Below are positions 31,777-40,316 of a stretch of 56,661 nt of DNA, one piece after another. A program made the translations under genes and the position numbers. Position 1 is the first letter of the stretch. Each line of letters starts with the position of its first letter. The DNA is from a virus: the IMG/VR virus record IMGVR_UViG_3300010354_000109, positions 1 through 56,661 of that record; one strand, written 5' to 3'. The notes under the pieces are model-generated. The model was given only the letters and a program-made list of their open reading frames with translations. It was not told the DNA's origin and did not search any database.

Positions 31777-32759
31777 TACCCTATCATATCCATAACTGGT
31801 AGACTATAAGACCTAATCATTTCAGCTTCTAACTTTTCTATCTCACGTTGAGCATCAACGTAAATTTTATCACCATTGAACGTAACTCCGCCAGGCATTT
31901 GAATACCAGAGAATTTAGAAAGGTTCATACCCCATTGTCGTTTAATAAGCTGCGCAGTATATGTTTGAAGCCATCTGTCAGACCACACATCCGGAAATTC
32001 TAATGGATCTACGACTTGATAAGCTTCTACAATTAAATAGTTACCTACTGCAATTTTATTCCAGTTAACATCAACATATAATCTATTAGTATGTCTATTG
32101 TATCTAATAGGCTGCTTACCAACTAAAAGTTGCTCTAATAATTGAATGTGCTGGAATGCTTGGTAATATGGTACCATAGATTGATATACTAAAGTATACA
32201 AGTCGTTTAAAGCTATTTGGTATCTAATATTAAAGATATTATTTGTATTAATATAATCGCCTATATCGTAAATATTAATAGCACCAATAATATTGTCAGG
32301 TAAACGAACATAGCCTCCTACATAGCCTCTAAGATCTGCACCTACACCGGTTGCAGAAGTAATTGAGATAGTAGGATCTTTTCTGTATTTTGTTCCGTTA
32401 TTTGTTATGGTAGCTGAAGTGATGACTCCATTGGCATTAGTAGTAATTGTAGCAGTAGCACCAGCGCCGTCTACATCTCCAGCACCGTTAGTTATAACTA
32501 CTACATCTGAATTAGCATACCCAGAGCCACCATCAACTACGTTGATTTCTGAAATACTACCTGGTAAATTACTTTCAGTAAAAACATGCTTATAAAATAC
32601 TTTAGAAGTACCATCAAAGTGATAATCCATATAATATTTTAATGCTTCATCGATGCGATCTTCTACTTGATCGTCATCAACATTAATCTCGATTACTGGT
32701 TTACCTAATTTTCTTAAGCAGTATTCTTTAAATTCTGCTCTGGTTCTTGGAACTGCCAT
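31776..32759 (-). CDS. 13: Neck protein gp13, with inserted beta-rich domain
   Basis: Portal-proximal neck protein. MAVPRTRAEFKEYCLRKLGK and PVIEINVDDDQVEDRIDEAL then YMDYHFDGTSKVFYKH match T4-like gp13, and VRLPDNIIGAINIYDI with QLLEQLLVGKQPIRYNRHTN and ADRWLQTYTAQLIKRQWG-type residues continue it. Between them, residues about 65-149 are an insertion: a G-S-G-Y...I-T-N-G-A-G...G-A-T-A-T-I...G-V-I-T-S-A-T-I...K-Y-R-K-D-P-T-I-S-I repeat of the kind found in virion adhesion proteins. Late box CATAAATA lies 22 bases upstream. Confidence 0.93.
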   Translation of the reverse strand: MAVPRTRAEFKEYCLRKLGKPVIEINVDDDQVEDRIDEALKYYMDYHFDGTSKVFYKHVFTESNLPGSISEINVVDGGSGYANSDVVVITNGAGDVDGAGATATITTNANGVITSATITNNGTKYRKDPTISITSATGVGADLRGYVGGYVRLPDNIIGAINIYDIGDYINTNNIFNIRYQIALNDLYTLVYQSMVPYYQAFQHIQLLEQLLVGKQPIRYNRHTNRLYVDVNWNKIAVGNYLIVEAYQVVDPLEFPDVWSDRWLQTYTAQLIKRQWGMNLSKFSGIQMPGGVTFNGDKIYVDAQREIEKLEAEMIRSYSLPVMDMIG

Positions 32760-32780
32760 TGGTTACATCCTGTTTTATAG

Positions 32781-32788
32781 TATTTATG
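32781..32788 (-). promoter_or_regulatory. Late promoter-like box CATAAATA for gp13
   Basis: One-mismatch late box on the minus strand, 22 bases before the gp13 ATG, overlapping the end of the preceding small gene. Confidence 0.5.
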
Positions 32789-32972
32789 CAGGTGGAGTTT
32801 TATAGTAATCGTTTGCTATTAGATCTTGTAGATAATCATTATATCTAGAATCTGTATCTTCTATAACAATATAAGTGTTAGGGTACCCCTCAGAAGCTTT
32901 AAATTGATTTTCTGCAACAATAATATTTACGTAGTTATTAGATGCATCTAATATTAAATAATTGTTTATCAT
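32784..32972 (-). CDS. Hypothetical protein, 62 aa
   Basis: MINNYLILDASNNYVNIIVA then ENQFKASEGYPNTYIVIEDT, a small alpha/beta protein ending YYKTPPA. The ATG at 32972 is preceded by GAGAGG at 7 bases; the reading upstream would start at TTG. It follows the glycine-rich adhesin by 11 bases. Similar small proteins follow fibre genes in marine myoviruses. A role as fibre assembly factor is possible from position only. Confidence 0.62.
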   Translation of the reverse strand: MINNYLILDASNNYVNIIVAENQFKASEGYPNTYIVIEDTDSRYNDYLQDLIANDYYKTPPA

Positions 32973-32983
32973 AACTATACCTC

Positions 32984-33703
32984 TCAATATTCAATAACAA
33001 CTGCGCCAGCAAGTCCCGCGCCACCAGCTCTCACTGTTGTACCAGTTCCGTTAATACCTCCAGATCCACCTGCTCCGTAACCATCACCAGCGTTACCAGC
33101 AGCACCAGCAGTAGCTGTACCAACTTCACCTCCCTGACCAAAACCTCTAGCTGTGTTACCTCCTCTAGGTAAACGAGACGCAGTTGCAGCAGCTACTCCT
33201 CCAGGTTGACCCTGTCCACCTGCAACGTTAACATTACACCCTGATCCTGTTCCGCCTGCTCCACCTGCTGATCCAGCAGCTGCCCCTGCAGCGCCTCCGG
33301 CTCCTCCAGTTGCAGAATATGTAATAGTATTATAAACTACTGATGATGTACCTCCTGCACCACCAGCACCAGTAGTAGTACCTGCTGTTCCAGCAGCACC
33401 TATTGTAATATTAAGTGTATTTAAACCAGGAGCATAAGTTATATCTTGAATACCTGCACCACCACCACCTCCACCTGCTCCAGTATAACCTGCAGTAGCA
33501 GTAGCTGTACCACCTCCACCTCCACCTCCACCTATAATAGTAACTCTAATTCTTTTTGCGCCGGTAGGCCACGCGTATGATGCGTTAGAAGTAGTAACTA
33601 TTGTTATGTTATTATAACCAGTACCAAAAAAAGAAGGATCTATATAAGATGAGGTACCTCCTACTGTTAATGGTGTAATTGCGTCAACTACTAATGTACT
33701 CAT
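32984..33703 (-). CDS. Glycine-rich tail fibre tip/adhesin, 239 aa
   Basis: N-terminal 55 residues are a beta domain (MSTLVVDAITPLTVGGTSSY; AWPTGAKRIRVTIIGGGG). The remaining 180 residues are dominated by glycine blocks (GGGGGGGG, GAGGGGGGAG, GGAGGAAGAA, GGSGGINGTG) separated by short variable segments, ending GGAGLAGAVVIEY. This is the layout of gp38-type adhesins of T4-like phages (polyglycine II helix sandwich with specificity loops between glycine runs), which bind outer-membrane receptors. The gene lies directly downstream of a giant fibre gene, as expected for a fibre tip protein. Confidence 0.75.
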   Translation of the reverse strand: MSTLVVDAITPLTVGGTSSYIDPSFFGTGYNNITIVTTSNASYAWPTGAKRIRVTIIGGGGGGGGTATATAGYTGAGGGGGGAGIQDITYAPGLNTLNITIGAAGTAGTTTGAGGAGGTSSVVYNTITYSATGGAGGAAGAAAGSAGGAGGTGSGCNVNVAGGQGQPGGVAAATASRLPRGGNTARGFGQGGEVGTATAGAAGNAGDGYGAGGSGGINGTGTTVRAGGAGLAGAVVIEY

Positions 33704-33713
33704 TTTAATCCTC

Positions 33714-36700
33714 TTAAAGTATTTTCATGTAAGCGTTGGAAGCAACGGTTACTGTATTGCCTGAAGCTATTGTAAATATATGTATAAAACCAGCAGCATA
33801 GCCGGCGTAAATAGTTATGTTTCTGTTTGTTGTATGTTTGTGTTGGAAGCCGGCGCCTGCTGCAAAAACGCTATCAACAGTGTTATGATCTTCACCCGTT
33901 ATTACTATACCCCACTTATTTGTTACGTTAGCAGAAGTTGGGTAATTACCATAATACAAATAACCGTTAGTTATAGAAGCGTTAGCAGAATTTAAACCTA
34001 TGCGGCCATCAAATGCATATGCTGCAGTTATGTTGCCTGTTAGTGTAGCGTTTGCAGCAGCGGGCTGTATTAGTGATGTTACACCATAAGCAGTACCTAT
34101 TGTACCTGTACTAAACGTGCGTACTAAAGAATAAACACCTCTAGCTGTTGTTATAGTATTAGAAGTTGCGCCATTAGCATAATTTCTAACATCAGCTCTA
34201 TAACCTTCAGCAGCTGATAAAAATGCATCACCACCTGAGGCACTATTACCATTATAAACTACTGATCTACTTCCAAATACAGAACTATTTAAAGGTGTTC
34301 CTAAAGAATCTTTATTTTCAGATATATTTTGAACAATTCCATCACGCCCAAAGTATGATCTAGCCGCTGTTAAAGTGGTGTTTTGAATTAAAGTTCCAGT
34401 ATATGACCCATAAGTAGATGCATCTGTAGTATAAGTTTTGTTTATATTTAACCCAAAAACTGAAGTAGGAGCAGTTCCTATTCCTACAGTACCTGAATGG
34501 TACAAACCTAATGTATTAGCAACATATGTAGTACCAATATTATAAGCAACTGCATTTACTACGGTGCTGTTTGCGGTAAATGCAGTACCAACTGAATGCG
34601 ATGCAGCATTAACTGTTCCTGTATGATACAAGCCCAAAGTATTAGCAACATATGTAGTACCAATATTATAAGCAACAGCGTTAACTACTGTAGAGTTAGC
34701 TGTAAATGCAGTACCAACAGTAAATGAAGAAGCATTAATTGATGATGTTGCATTAACATACCCGGTTATTGTGGTATTACCAGTAACAGATAAATTAGCA
34801 ACTATTGCGGTAAATGTAGTATTTAATACAAGAGATGTTGAGTATGTTACTGCAGTACCGTTAGCACCTATAGGTGCAGTAAATAGAGACACAGTACCGT
34901 CAGCAGCATCAGAAGACAATTGAATTGTAGCAGCGCCACCGGATGTAGCGCCGTCAGCTGCATATACTAGCGAAGTACCATTAAAAAAATTACCAGCTCT
35001 TATATTAAAGTTGCCAGCACCATCATTCCAACTTATACGCTTATGCCCGCTACTATCTAATACTATAGATCCGGTGCTACCATTTAAAACTAATGTGCCT
35101 GCAATTAAAGATTGCGCGATAGTGCCTGTATGGTATATACCTGTAGTATTAGCTACAAATGCAGTGCCAACAGTATATGATGCAGCATTAACAGTTCCTG
35201 TGTGATACACGCCAGTTGAATTTGCTACTAAAGAAGCGCCTACTGTAAATGAAGCTGCATTAATAATACCTGTGTGGTAAACACCAGTAGTATTAGCAAT
35301 AAATGTCGTGCTAATATTATATGCAACAGCGTTAACTACTGTAGAGTTAGCAGTAAAAGAAGTTCCTACAGTATGTGAAGCAGCGTTTACAGTGCCTGTA
35401 TGGTAAACACCTGTTGTGTTAGCTACAAACCAGTCAACTGATGTATTACCACCATATATACTATTTGCTTCAAAGTCTGCAAAATGGAATGAGAGGTTTG
35501 TAGTATCAATATAAATTGATGTATCTGGCTCTGGATCATAATTATCAAATACTTTCCATCTACCATCAGAAGCATCTCTGAAGAAGCCAGCATGATGATA
35601 TGTACCATCATTATAACCTGCTGCAAAACCTAGATCTGGATTAGCATCTGATTTACCTCTCGCAGTACCTCCAGATACATAGGCGTCTACGTTTGTGTTA
35701 GCAACAGTAAACGTTGTAGAGTTAGCAGCGAAAATATTTAAATATGTACCGTTATATGATGCAGGAGTAACGCCTGTAACAGCAACGTCCCATCCTGCAG
35801 AGTAGTTGTTATTAGCAGTAAATATAACATGAGTACCATTACTAGATATACCTGTAATGGTAGCTAATATACCCTGGTTAAGGTATAACATATTGTCAGT
35901 AAAGGTAATAGTATTACCTGATAGGGATACTGTAGAACCAGTAATAGTTAAGTTACCACCTACAGTCACATCACCTAAGAATGTGCCTATTGTACCGATA
36001 AAAGCATTGGAATAAACATTTTTATAATAACCTGTAGTTGGTGCACCTAAATCATAAGTTGCGTTAGCTGCAGGGATTAAACTGCTTGCTGCATATGCAT
36101 TAAACGTTATTCTATCAGCAGAATCAGAACCTAATGTTGTGTTTGCTGTATTAAATAGACCGCTAGTATTAGCCTGTACTACAGATGCAATATTAGCTGA
36201 TGTAGTTGCGTACAATGTAGCGGTATTAATTTGATTAGTTATATTAAGTGCTGCAGCGTTAACTAATGTTGAATTAGCAGAGAAACTGGTAGTAGAGAGT
36301 GTTGTTGCGTTAACAGTTGTTGCATTTATTAGCCCGGTATGGTATAAACCAGTAGTATTAGCGGACATAAAGTTAGTTACGTTAGCATACCATTTAAACT
36401 GGTTTGATGTTGTAGATACCGATTGCCATAAAGTGCTACCTTCTATACCTATAGCATAATCAACACTTGCTGCACCAATATTAGGATATAATATTATTTT
36501 TGTACCAGCGCTTCTAGTAGTTGCAGCAGGAGCGGCGACTCCTGCAGTATTATAATAAATCCAATTTGAAGTAGCATTTGTAAGTAGTATAGCATTAGCA
36601 CCAGCGTTTGATGTTAATGAACCTGATAGGTTAACTACATCTAAAAATGCATCGAATCTTTGAGTATCAGTACCTAAGTTTTGTCCTGATGTGTTTGATG

Positions 36701-37580
36701 TTGGATAAACACCGGTTACGTTAGCTGTTACACCTGTAGTAGTAAATGAAGCTGCATTCATAGTACCGGTATGATAAGCACCAGTAGTATTTGCAATAAA
36801 ATTAGAACCTACTGTATGGGAAGCAGCGTTTACTGATGTAGAATTGATAGCGCCGGTATGATATAGACCTGTAGTGTTTGCTATTAAATTAGTGCCTACA
36901 GATAAAATAGCAGAGTTAACAGATACTGTAGCGTTAACAAAACCTGTTACTGATGAGTTACCTGCCTCAAAAGTGCCTGCTACTTTTAAATTATCATTCG
37001 CTTGCCATTTATCATTAGTCTCATCAAAATAAAAATATGCGTTAGTAGATGTTCCGCGATTTACTTCTAACCCTACATTATCCGTAGGTGCACCTGTATG
37101 ATCTGCATTTAGAGTTACAATAGGATCACTAACATTAAATGCTATTGTATTAATAGAAGTTGTAGTGCCTGATACAGTTAAATTACCTGATACAATCACA
37201 TCTGTCACAGATATAGACGAAGAGTTAATAGTAGTATTTACTGTTGTGTTGCCGAAAGTAACTAAATTACTAAATGTTACATAATCACTAAATGTGTGAT
37301 CGTTTGACCAATTAAATTGTGCTGCAGTATTAATGCTAGAACCTAATGCAGAGACATATACCCAATAAGGTTTGTTACCATCTGAAGCTAATACTTGATT
37401 GGTTGCACCCATAGCGCTATTAGCTATTATAGCGCTATTCACTACAATATTACCATTAAATGTATACTGTGGAACTGAGTTAAGAGTATTTACATGGCTG
37501 TTATTAACAAGTAATTGAAACTGCTCATTTAGATCTTCAGCTGTAAGTACTTCACCTGCAGTAAATATTTTTAATGTCAT
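33714..37580 (-). CDS. Giant repeat tail fibre protein, 1288 aa
   Basis: N-terminus MTLKIFTAGEVLTAEDLNEQ then FQLLVNNSH is typical of phage fibres (attachment part). The shaft is beta-rich with repeated units of about 24 residues built on Y-H-T-G-T-V/I-N-A-A-S-x-T-V-G-x-x-x-x-A-N-T-T-G-x, several with an 18-residue insert (TANSTVVNAVAYNI...). A non-repetitive block lies near residues 640-730 (DANPDLGFAAGYNDGTYHHA; DGRWKVFDNYDPEPDTSIYI). The C-terminal 250 residues are less repetitive (DGIVQNISENKDSLGTPLNS; RNITIYAGYAAGFIHIF) and may hold the trimerisation or receptor-binding part. Transcribed before the glycine-rich adhesin, 10 bases apart. Confidence 0.88.
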   Translation of the reverse strand: MTLKIFTAGEVLTAEDLNEQFQLLVNNSHVNTLNSVPQYTFNGNIVVNSAIIANSAMGATNQVLASDGNKPYWVYVSALGSSINTAAQFNWSNDHTFSDYVTFSNLVTFGNTTVNTTINSSSISVTDVIVSGNLTVSGTTTSINTIAFNVSDPIVTLNADHTGAPTDNVGLEVNRGTSTNAYFYFDETNDKWQANDNLKVAGTFEAGNSSVTGFVNATVSVNSAILSVGTNLIANTTGLYHTGAINSTSVNAASHTVGSNFIANTTGAYHTGTMNAASFTTTGVTANVTGVYPTSNTSGQNLGTDTQRFDAFLDVVNLSGSLTSNAGANAILLTNATSNWIYYNTAGVAAPAATTRSAGTKIILYPNIGAASVDYAIGIEGSTLWQSVSTTSNQFKWYANVTNFMSANTTGLYHTGLINATTVNATTLSTTSFSANSTLVNAAALNITNQINTATLYATTSANIASVVQANTSGLFNTANTTLGSDSADRITFNAYAASSLIPAANATYDLGAPTTGYYKNVYSNAFIGTIGTFLGDVTVGGNLTITGSTVSLSGNTITFTDNMLYLNQGILATITGISSNGTHVIFTANNNYSAGWDVAVTGVTPASYNGTYLNIFAANSTTFTVANTNVDAYVSGGTARGKSDANPDLGFAAGYNDGTYHHAGFFRDASDGRWKVFDNYDPEPDTSIYIDTTNLSFHFADFEANSIYGGNTSVDWFVANTTGVYHTGTVNAASHTVGTSFTANSTVVNAVAYNISTTFIANTTGVYHTGIINAASFTVGASLVANSTGVYHTGTVNAASYTVGTAFVANTTGIYHTGTIAQSLIAGTLVLNGSTGSIVLDSSGHKRISWNDGAGNFNIRAGNFFNGTSLVYAADGATSGGAATIQLSSDAADGTVSLFTAPIGANGTAVTYSTSLVLNTTFTAIVANLSVTGNTTITGYVNATSSINASSFTVGTAFTANSTVVNAVAYNIGTTYVANTLGLYHTGTVNAASHSVGTAFTANSTVVNAVAYNIGTTYVANTLGLYHSGTVGIGTAPTSVFGLNINKTYTTDASTYGSYTGTLIQNTTLTAARSYFGRDGIVQNISENKDSLGTPLNSSVFGSRSVVYNGNSASGGDAFLSAAEGYRADVRNYANGATSNTITTARGVYSLVRTFSTGTIGTAYGVTSLIQPAAANATLTGNITAAYAFDGRIGLNSANASITNGYLYYGNYPTSANVTNKWGIVITGEDHNTVDSVFAAGAGFQHKHTTNRNITIYAGYAAGFIHIFTIASGNTVTVASNAYMKIL

Positions 37581-37581
37581 T

Positions 37582-37944
37582 TTACCCTATAGGATTAGAT
37601 GTACCAGGTACAACAGGAGGTCCAGTATAATCAATTCTACCCTTAGAAACATCATTAAGAATAAGAGCACTTTTTGCAGATTCTAAAGGTGCAAGGTGCT
37701 TAGTATCTGGATTAACTACAATTGTAGCACCACACCCACATAAACTGCCATGAACTGCTGTAATTTTTCCTTCAGTAATAAAGTTGCCAGACCCATTTAT
37801 AATAGGAACATTGCCGTGAATAGGGCATGCTAAAGTATCAGTTACTCTAGCTATAAGAGACCCTGCAGAATAAGATTTAACAGCAGATGTAATTATAGTG
37901 CCACCATGTGTACTGGTGTCACCGAGTCTGGCAACTTTAGGCAT
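37582..37944 (-). CDS. PAAR-repeat spike tip protein, 120 aa
   Basis: Sharpens the central spike of the contractile tail (T4 gp5.4 role). PAAR features: VARLGDTSTHGGTI (residues 4-17), CPIHGNVPIINGSG with a C-x-x-H pair, and VHGSLCGCGATI. Cys and His are positioned to bind the apical metal ion. Length of 120 is within the PAAR range (about 90-130). Ends 1 base before the giant fibre gene. Confidence 0.85.
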   Translation of the reverse strand: MPKVARLGDTSTHGGTIITSAVKSYSAGSLIARVTDTLACPIHGNVPIINGSGNFITEGKITAVHGSLCGCGATIVVNPDTKHLAPLESAKSALILNDVSKGRIDYTGPPVVPGTSNPIG

Positions 37945-37946
37945 TT

Positions 37947-38567
37947 TTAGGCTTTAAGAATTTTCTTAAAATCTTCAGTATGCTTCTTACGATCTTCAAG
38001 ACCAATAGTACCACCGTTAATCTTTTTTGTAACTGCAGTAACATCGTCTTTATCAGCAAGTGCATTGAGACCATTCTTATTCCAGAACCATGCGCCAGAC
38101 TCTACTGCTCCCTGTGGAGTAGCAAGATAAGAAACTGCTTCTTCAAGCTGAATACCCATGTCTTTTGCAAAGTTAGTATAATTAGAACGGCCTGTTAATT
38201 GAATTACTCCGCGGCCACGGAACTTGTATCCGTCTCCAGATGCAGTGTCTCCGTTACCCATGCGTGAAGCATAAACAATGTTAGCAATTTTTTCTGGCTG
38301 ACGATGATATGCTTGAGCATCACGCCCAGCATTTTTAAAATACTTAGGAAAGATCTTATTAAGACCGTCAGCTGAGTAATTAAGATTTTCTTCTACTGCT
38401 CTATATCCACCTGATTCATGCGCTGTTTGAGCCAAGAAATGAGAAAGACGAAGTGGAGTATTAATACCATACTTGTCTGCAAGTAACTTAAGGCTTTCTA
38501 CTAAAGCCTTTAATACTTTATCGTTTGCGTTTGGATAGTGTTTTTTAAGTTCTTCTTGAGTTATCAT
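37947..38567 (-). CDS. GH19 (chitinase-class) endolysin or virion lysozyme, 206 aa
   Basis: Glycoside hydrolase family 19, cleaving peptidoglycan in phages. FLAQTAHESGGYRAVEENLN (residues 44-63) contains catalytic E51 and second acid E59/E60. Then YSADGLNKIFPKYF, FRGRGVIQLTGRSNYTNFAK and GAVESGAWFWNKNGLNALAD, all classic for the family. No signal peptide or cell-wall binding domain. Its place beside the PAAR gene among tail genes allows either a lysis or a tail-associated role. Confidence 0.92.
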   Translation of the reverse strand: MITQEELKKHYPNANDKVLKALVESLKLLADKYGINTPLRLSHFLAQTAHESGGYRAVEENLNYSADGLNKIFPKYFKNAGRDAQAYHRQPEKIANIVYASRMGNGDTASGDGYKFRGRGVIQLTGRSNYTNFAKDMGIQLEEAVSYLATPQGAVESGAWFWNKNGLNALADKDDVTAVTKKINGGTIGLEDRKKHTEDFKKILKA

Positions 38568-38576
38568 ATTTCACCT

Positions 38577-38906
38577 TTAATAAGTTGCTCGTGGAGTTAC
38601 TGTAACAATACCTTCTTTCACACGAGTAACTGTGCCAGTATTACTGGTAGCTACCACATCATATACATATCGTCCAGCAGTAAGATTAGCTGTAGAATTA
38701 GCTGTTAAAGAGAGAGTAATGACACCTGAACTATTACCTGAAGCAGTAAAAGACGTAGCATTTGTAGAAGTATAATGTTTGCGAATCTTTGCAGTAATAG
38801 AACTATCAGTTAGATTCATAACATTATTGCTGCTATCATAGGCAATAATAGAGGTATTTGAATAAGTTGCGCCTTGATCGATTACAAGATTTAATTTAGT
38901 TGCCAT
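38577..38906 (-). CDS. Small beta-sandwich structural protein, 109 aa
   Basis: MATKLNLVIDQGATYSNTSI, then NLTDSSITAKIRKHY, SGVITLSLTANSTANLTAGR and YVYDVVATSNTGTVTRVKEG. Pattern of an Ig-like/BppU-N-type baseplate module common next to fibre genes in marine myoviruses. It has its own perfect late promoter (38927-38934), which supports a virion function. Confidence 0.7.
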   Translation of the reverse strand: MATKLNLVIDQGATYSNTSIIAYDSSNNVMNLTDSSITAKIRKHYTSTNATSFTASGNSSGVITLSLTANSTANLTAGRYVYDVVATSNTGTVTRVKEGIVTVTPRATY

Positions 38907-38926
38907 GGTTTTCTCTCGTTTATTAT

Positions 38927-38934
38927 TATTTATA
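38927..38934 (-). promoter_or_regulatory. Late promoter box TATAAATA
   Basis: Perfect TATAAATA on the minus strand, 20 bases before the ATG of the 109-residue structural gene, overlapping the end of the methyltransferase-like gene. Confidence 0.72.
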
Positions 38935-39709
38935 AAACCACATCAGACGGTTTCTTAAAAATAACCATGTATCTCTCGAAATTAGACATTTCAAGCTTAC
39001 CAGTATAATAGATATTATCGCCGCCAACTTTAAGGCTTTCTCTGATAAAATGAGAGAAAGTATTTAAATTCTCAAAGCAACCTACGTGCTCTTGAATTTT
39101 ATCGTAATTATTTGTTTGCAAAACAACTGTAACAGCATCTGGTATCTTTTTATACCAAGCTAAAAATTCATCTCTGCTAAGATGCTCACAGCTTGTATTA
39201 ATAACAATATTAGGTCTAAACGGGTATTCATAATCTATCATATCTGCAATTATATGTTGATAATACATACTTTTATTATTAAATCTTCTTGCAGGCTCAT
39301 AAAGAGCTTGATTTTTATCAATATTATAAATATATTTGGTGGTAATATCAGTATCATGCTGTAGCATATATGCTAAGATTCCATACCAGCCTCCAAAAAT
39401 AAAAATATTATTTTTATGAGTTTTAAGAATATATTTTTTAAGTTTATCAGTTAACCACTTTTTACTTTTAGTCTGGTTATCATGAAAAAGATCGCTAAAA
39501 TCTATATTGAACATTTTACATATTTCAAGCCATTCAATAAGCATCTCTGATTTAAAAAGATGAGTATGTTCAAGATCAAAGCATTTTAAAGCTATCTTAG
39601 TACTAGATACACTAGGTAATAAATTAGCATTAATTTTCAACCACTCGTGAGTGGTATATTTTTCGTTTTTTAATTTTAAACATTCAATAGCATAATTTAA
39701 ATCATTCAT
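38930..39709 (-). CDS. Class I SAM-methyltransferase-like protein, 259 aa
   Basis: The central part looks like a Rossmann SAM-binding fold: NNIFIFGGWYGILAYMLQ (about 100-117, glycine loop FGGWYG), then strand 2 with YIYNIDKNQ (acidic D131), and IVINTSCEHLSRDEFLAWYK, where NTSCEH replaces the usual D-P-P-Y-type motif IV. The N-terminal 95 residues are helical and unrelated to the core. The ATG at 39709 is chosen; the reading further up starts at TTG. The gene is divergent from, and shares start-codon bases with, the plus-strand glycosyltransferase. First gene of an island of transfer enzymes; a small-molecule or sugar methyltransferase is the best guess. Confidence 0.66.
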   Translation of the reverse strand: MNDLNYAIECLKLKNEKYTTHEWLKINANLLPSVSSTKIALKCFDLEHTHLFKSEMLIEWLEICKMFNIDFSDLFHDNQTKSKKWLTDKLKKYILKTHKNNIFIFGGWYGILAYMLQHDTDITTKYIYNIDKNQALYEPARRFNNKSMYYQHIIADMIDYEYPFRPNIVINTSCEHLSRDEFLAWYKKIPDAVTVVLQTNNYDKIQEHVGCFENLNTFSHFIRESLKVGGDNIYYTGKLEMSNFERYMVIFKKPSDVVL

Positions 39710-40316
39710 GTATAGAATCTTCTCTGTTCTAGTCAAACCAAAATATAATGTTAGTCACGTTTTAAGACTTTATGATCAATGTAGAAAGCATTGTACTAAA
39801 GATTTTGAATTTATTTTAATAACTGATAGAAATATAGAATTACCAAATATTAAATGTTATAATTTTTCTGAATATCAATTAGATACTTGGTGGAATAAAA
39901 TGTTAATATTTCATCCTAATTTTTTTGGTGAATATATTAATATATATTTTGACTTAGATACTGATATTAGAAAAAACTTTGATGATATGTTTGATCAAAT
40001 TGAAGATAATATTTTAGTAGTTGATGCTTGGTGGAAAAATGAGAGATATTTTCAACAATCAGTAAAAATACAAAACCCAGATTCTTTCTTAAGTAAGGGT
40101 AATACTAGCATTATGGGATGGAAAGGTGATAAGACTTGGCTCTGGCATTTCTTTGAAAAGGATATAGAAACTCATGTCACTAAGCATTTTGGGGATGATA
40201 CTTTCATTAATAAGTATGGTAATGTTGGTTACTTTAAAAATAACATTACGCTATCGTATGCAGCCAATAAAGATACAAAAATCGCAATCAATCACAAAGC
40301 CGTGTTTGTACCATAA
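39708..40316 (+). CDS. Glycosyltransferase-like protein (GT-A fold), 202 aa
   Basis: MYRIFSVLVKPKYNVSHVLR then LYDQCRKHCTKDFEFILITD is the nucleotide-binding start. A D-x-D-type metal site lies in YFDLDTDI (residues 80-87), followed by WWKNERYFQQ and NTSIMGWKGD. It aligns by pattern with the 239-residue minus-strand protein at 40848-41567, so both belong to one family. The only plus-strand gene in the right half. No ribosome-binding site is visible before the ATG, and the gene starts within the start codon of the divergent methyltransferase gene. Confidence 0.7.
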   Translation: MYRIFSVLVKPKYNVSHVLRLYDQCRKHCTKDFEFILITDRNIELPNIKCYNFSEYQLDTWWNKMLIFHPNFFGEYINIYFDLDTDIRKNFDDMFDQIEDNILVVDAWWKNERYFQQSVKIQNPDSFLSKGNTSIMGWKGDKTWLWHFFEKDIETHVTKHFGDDTFINKYGNVGYFKNNITLSYAANKDTKIAINHKAVFVP

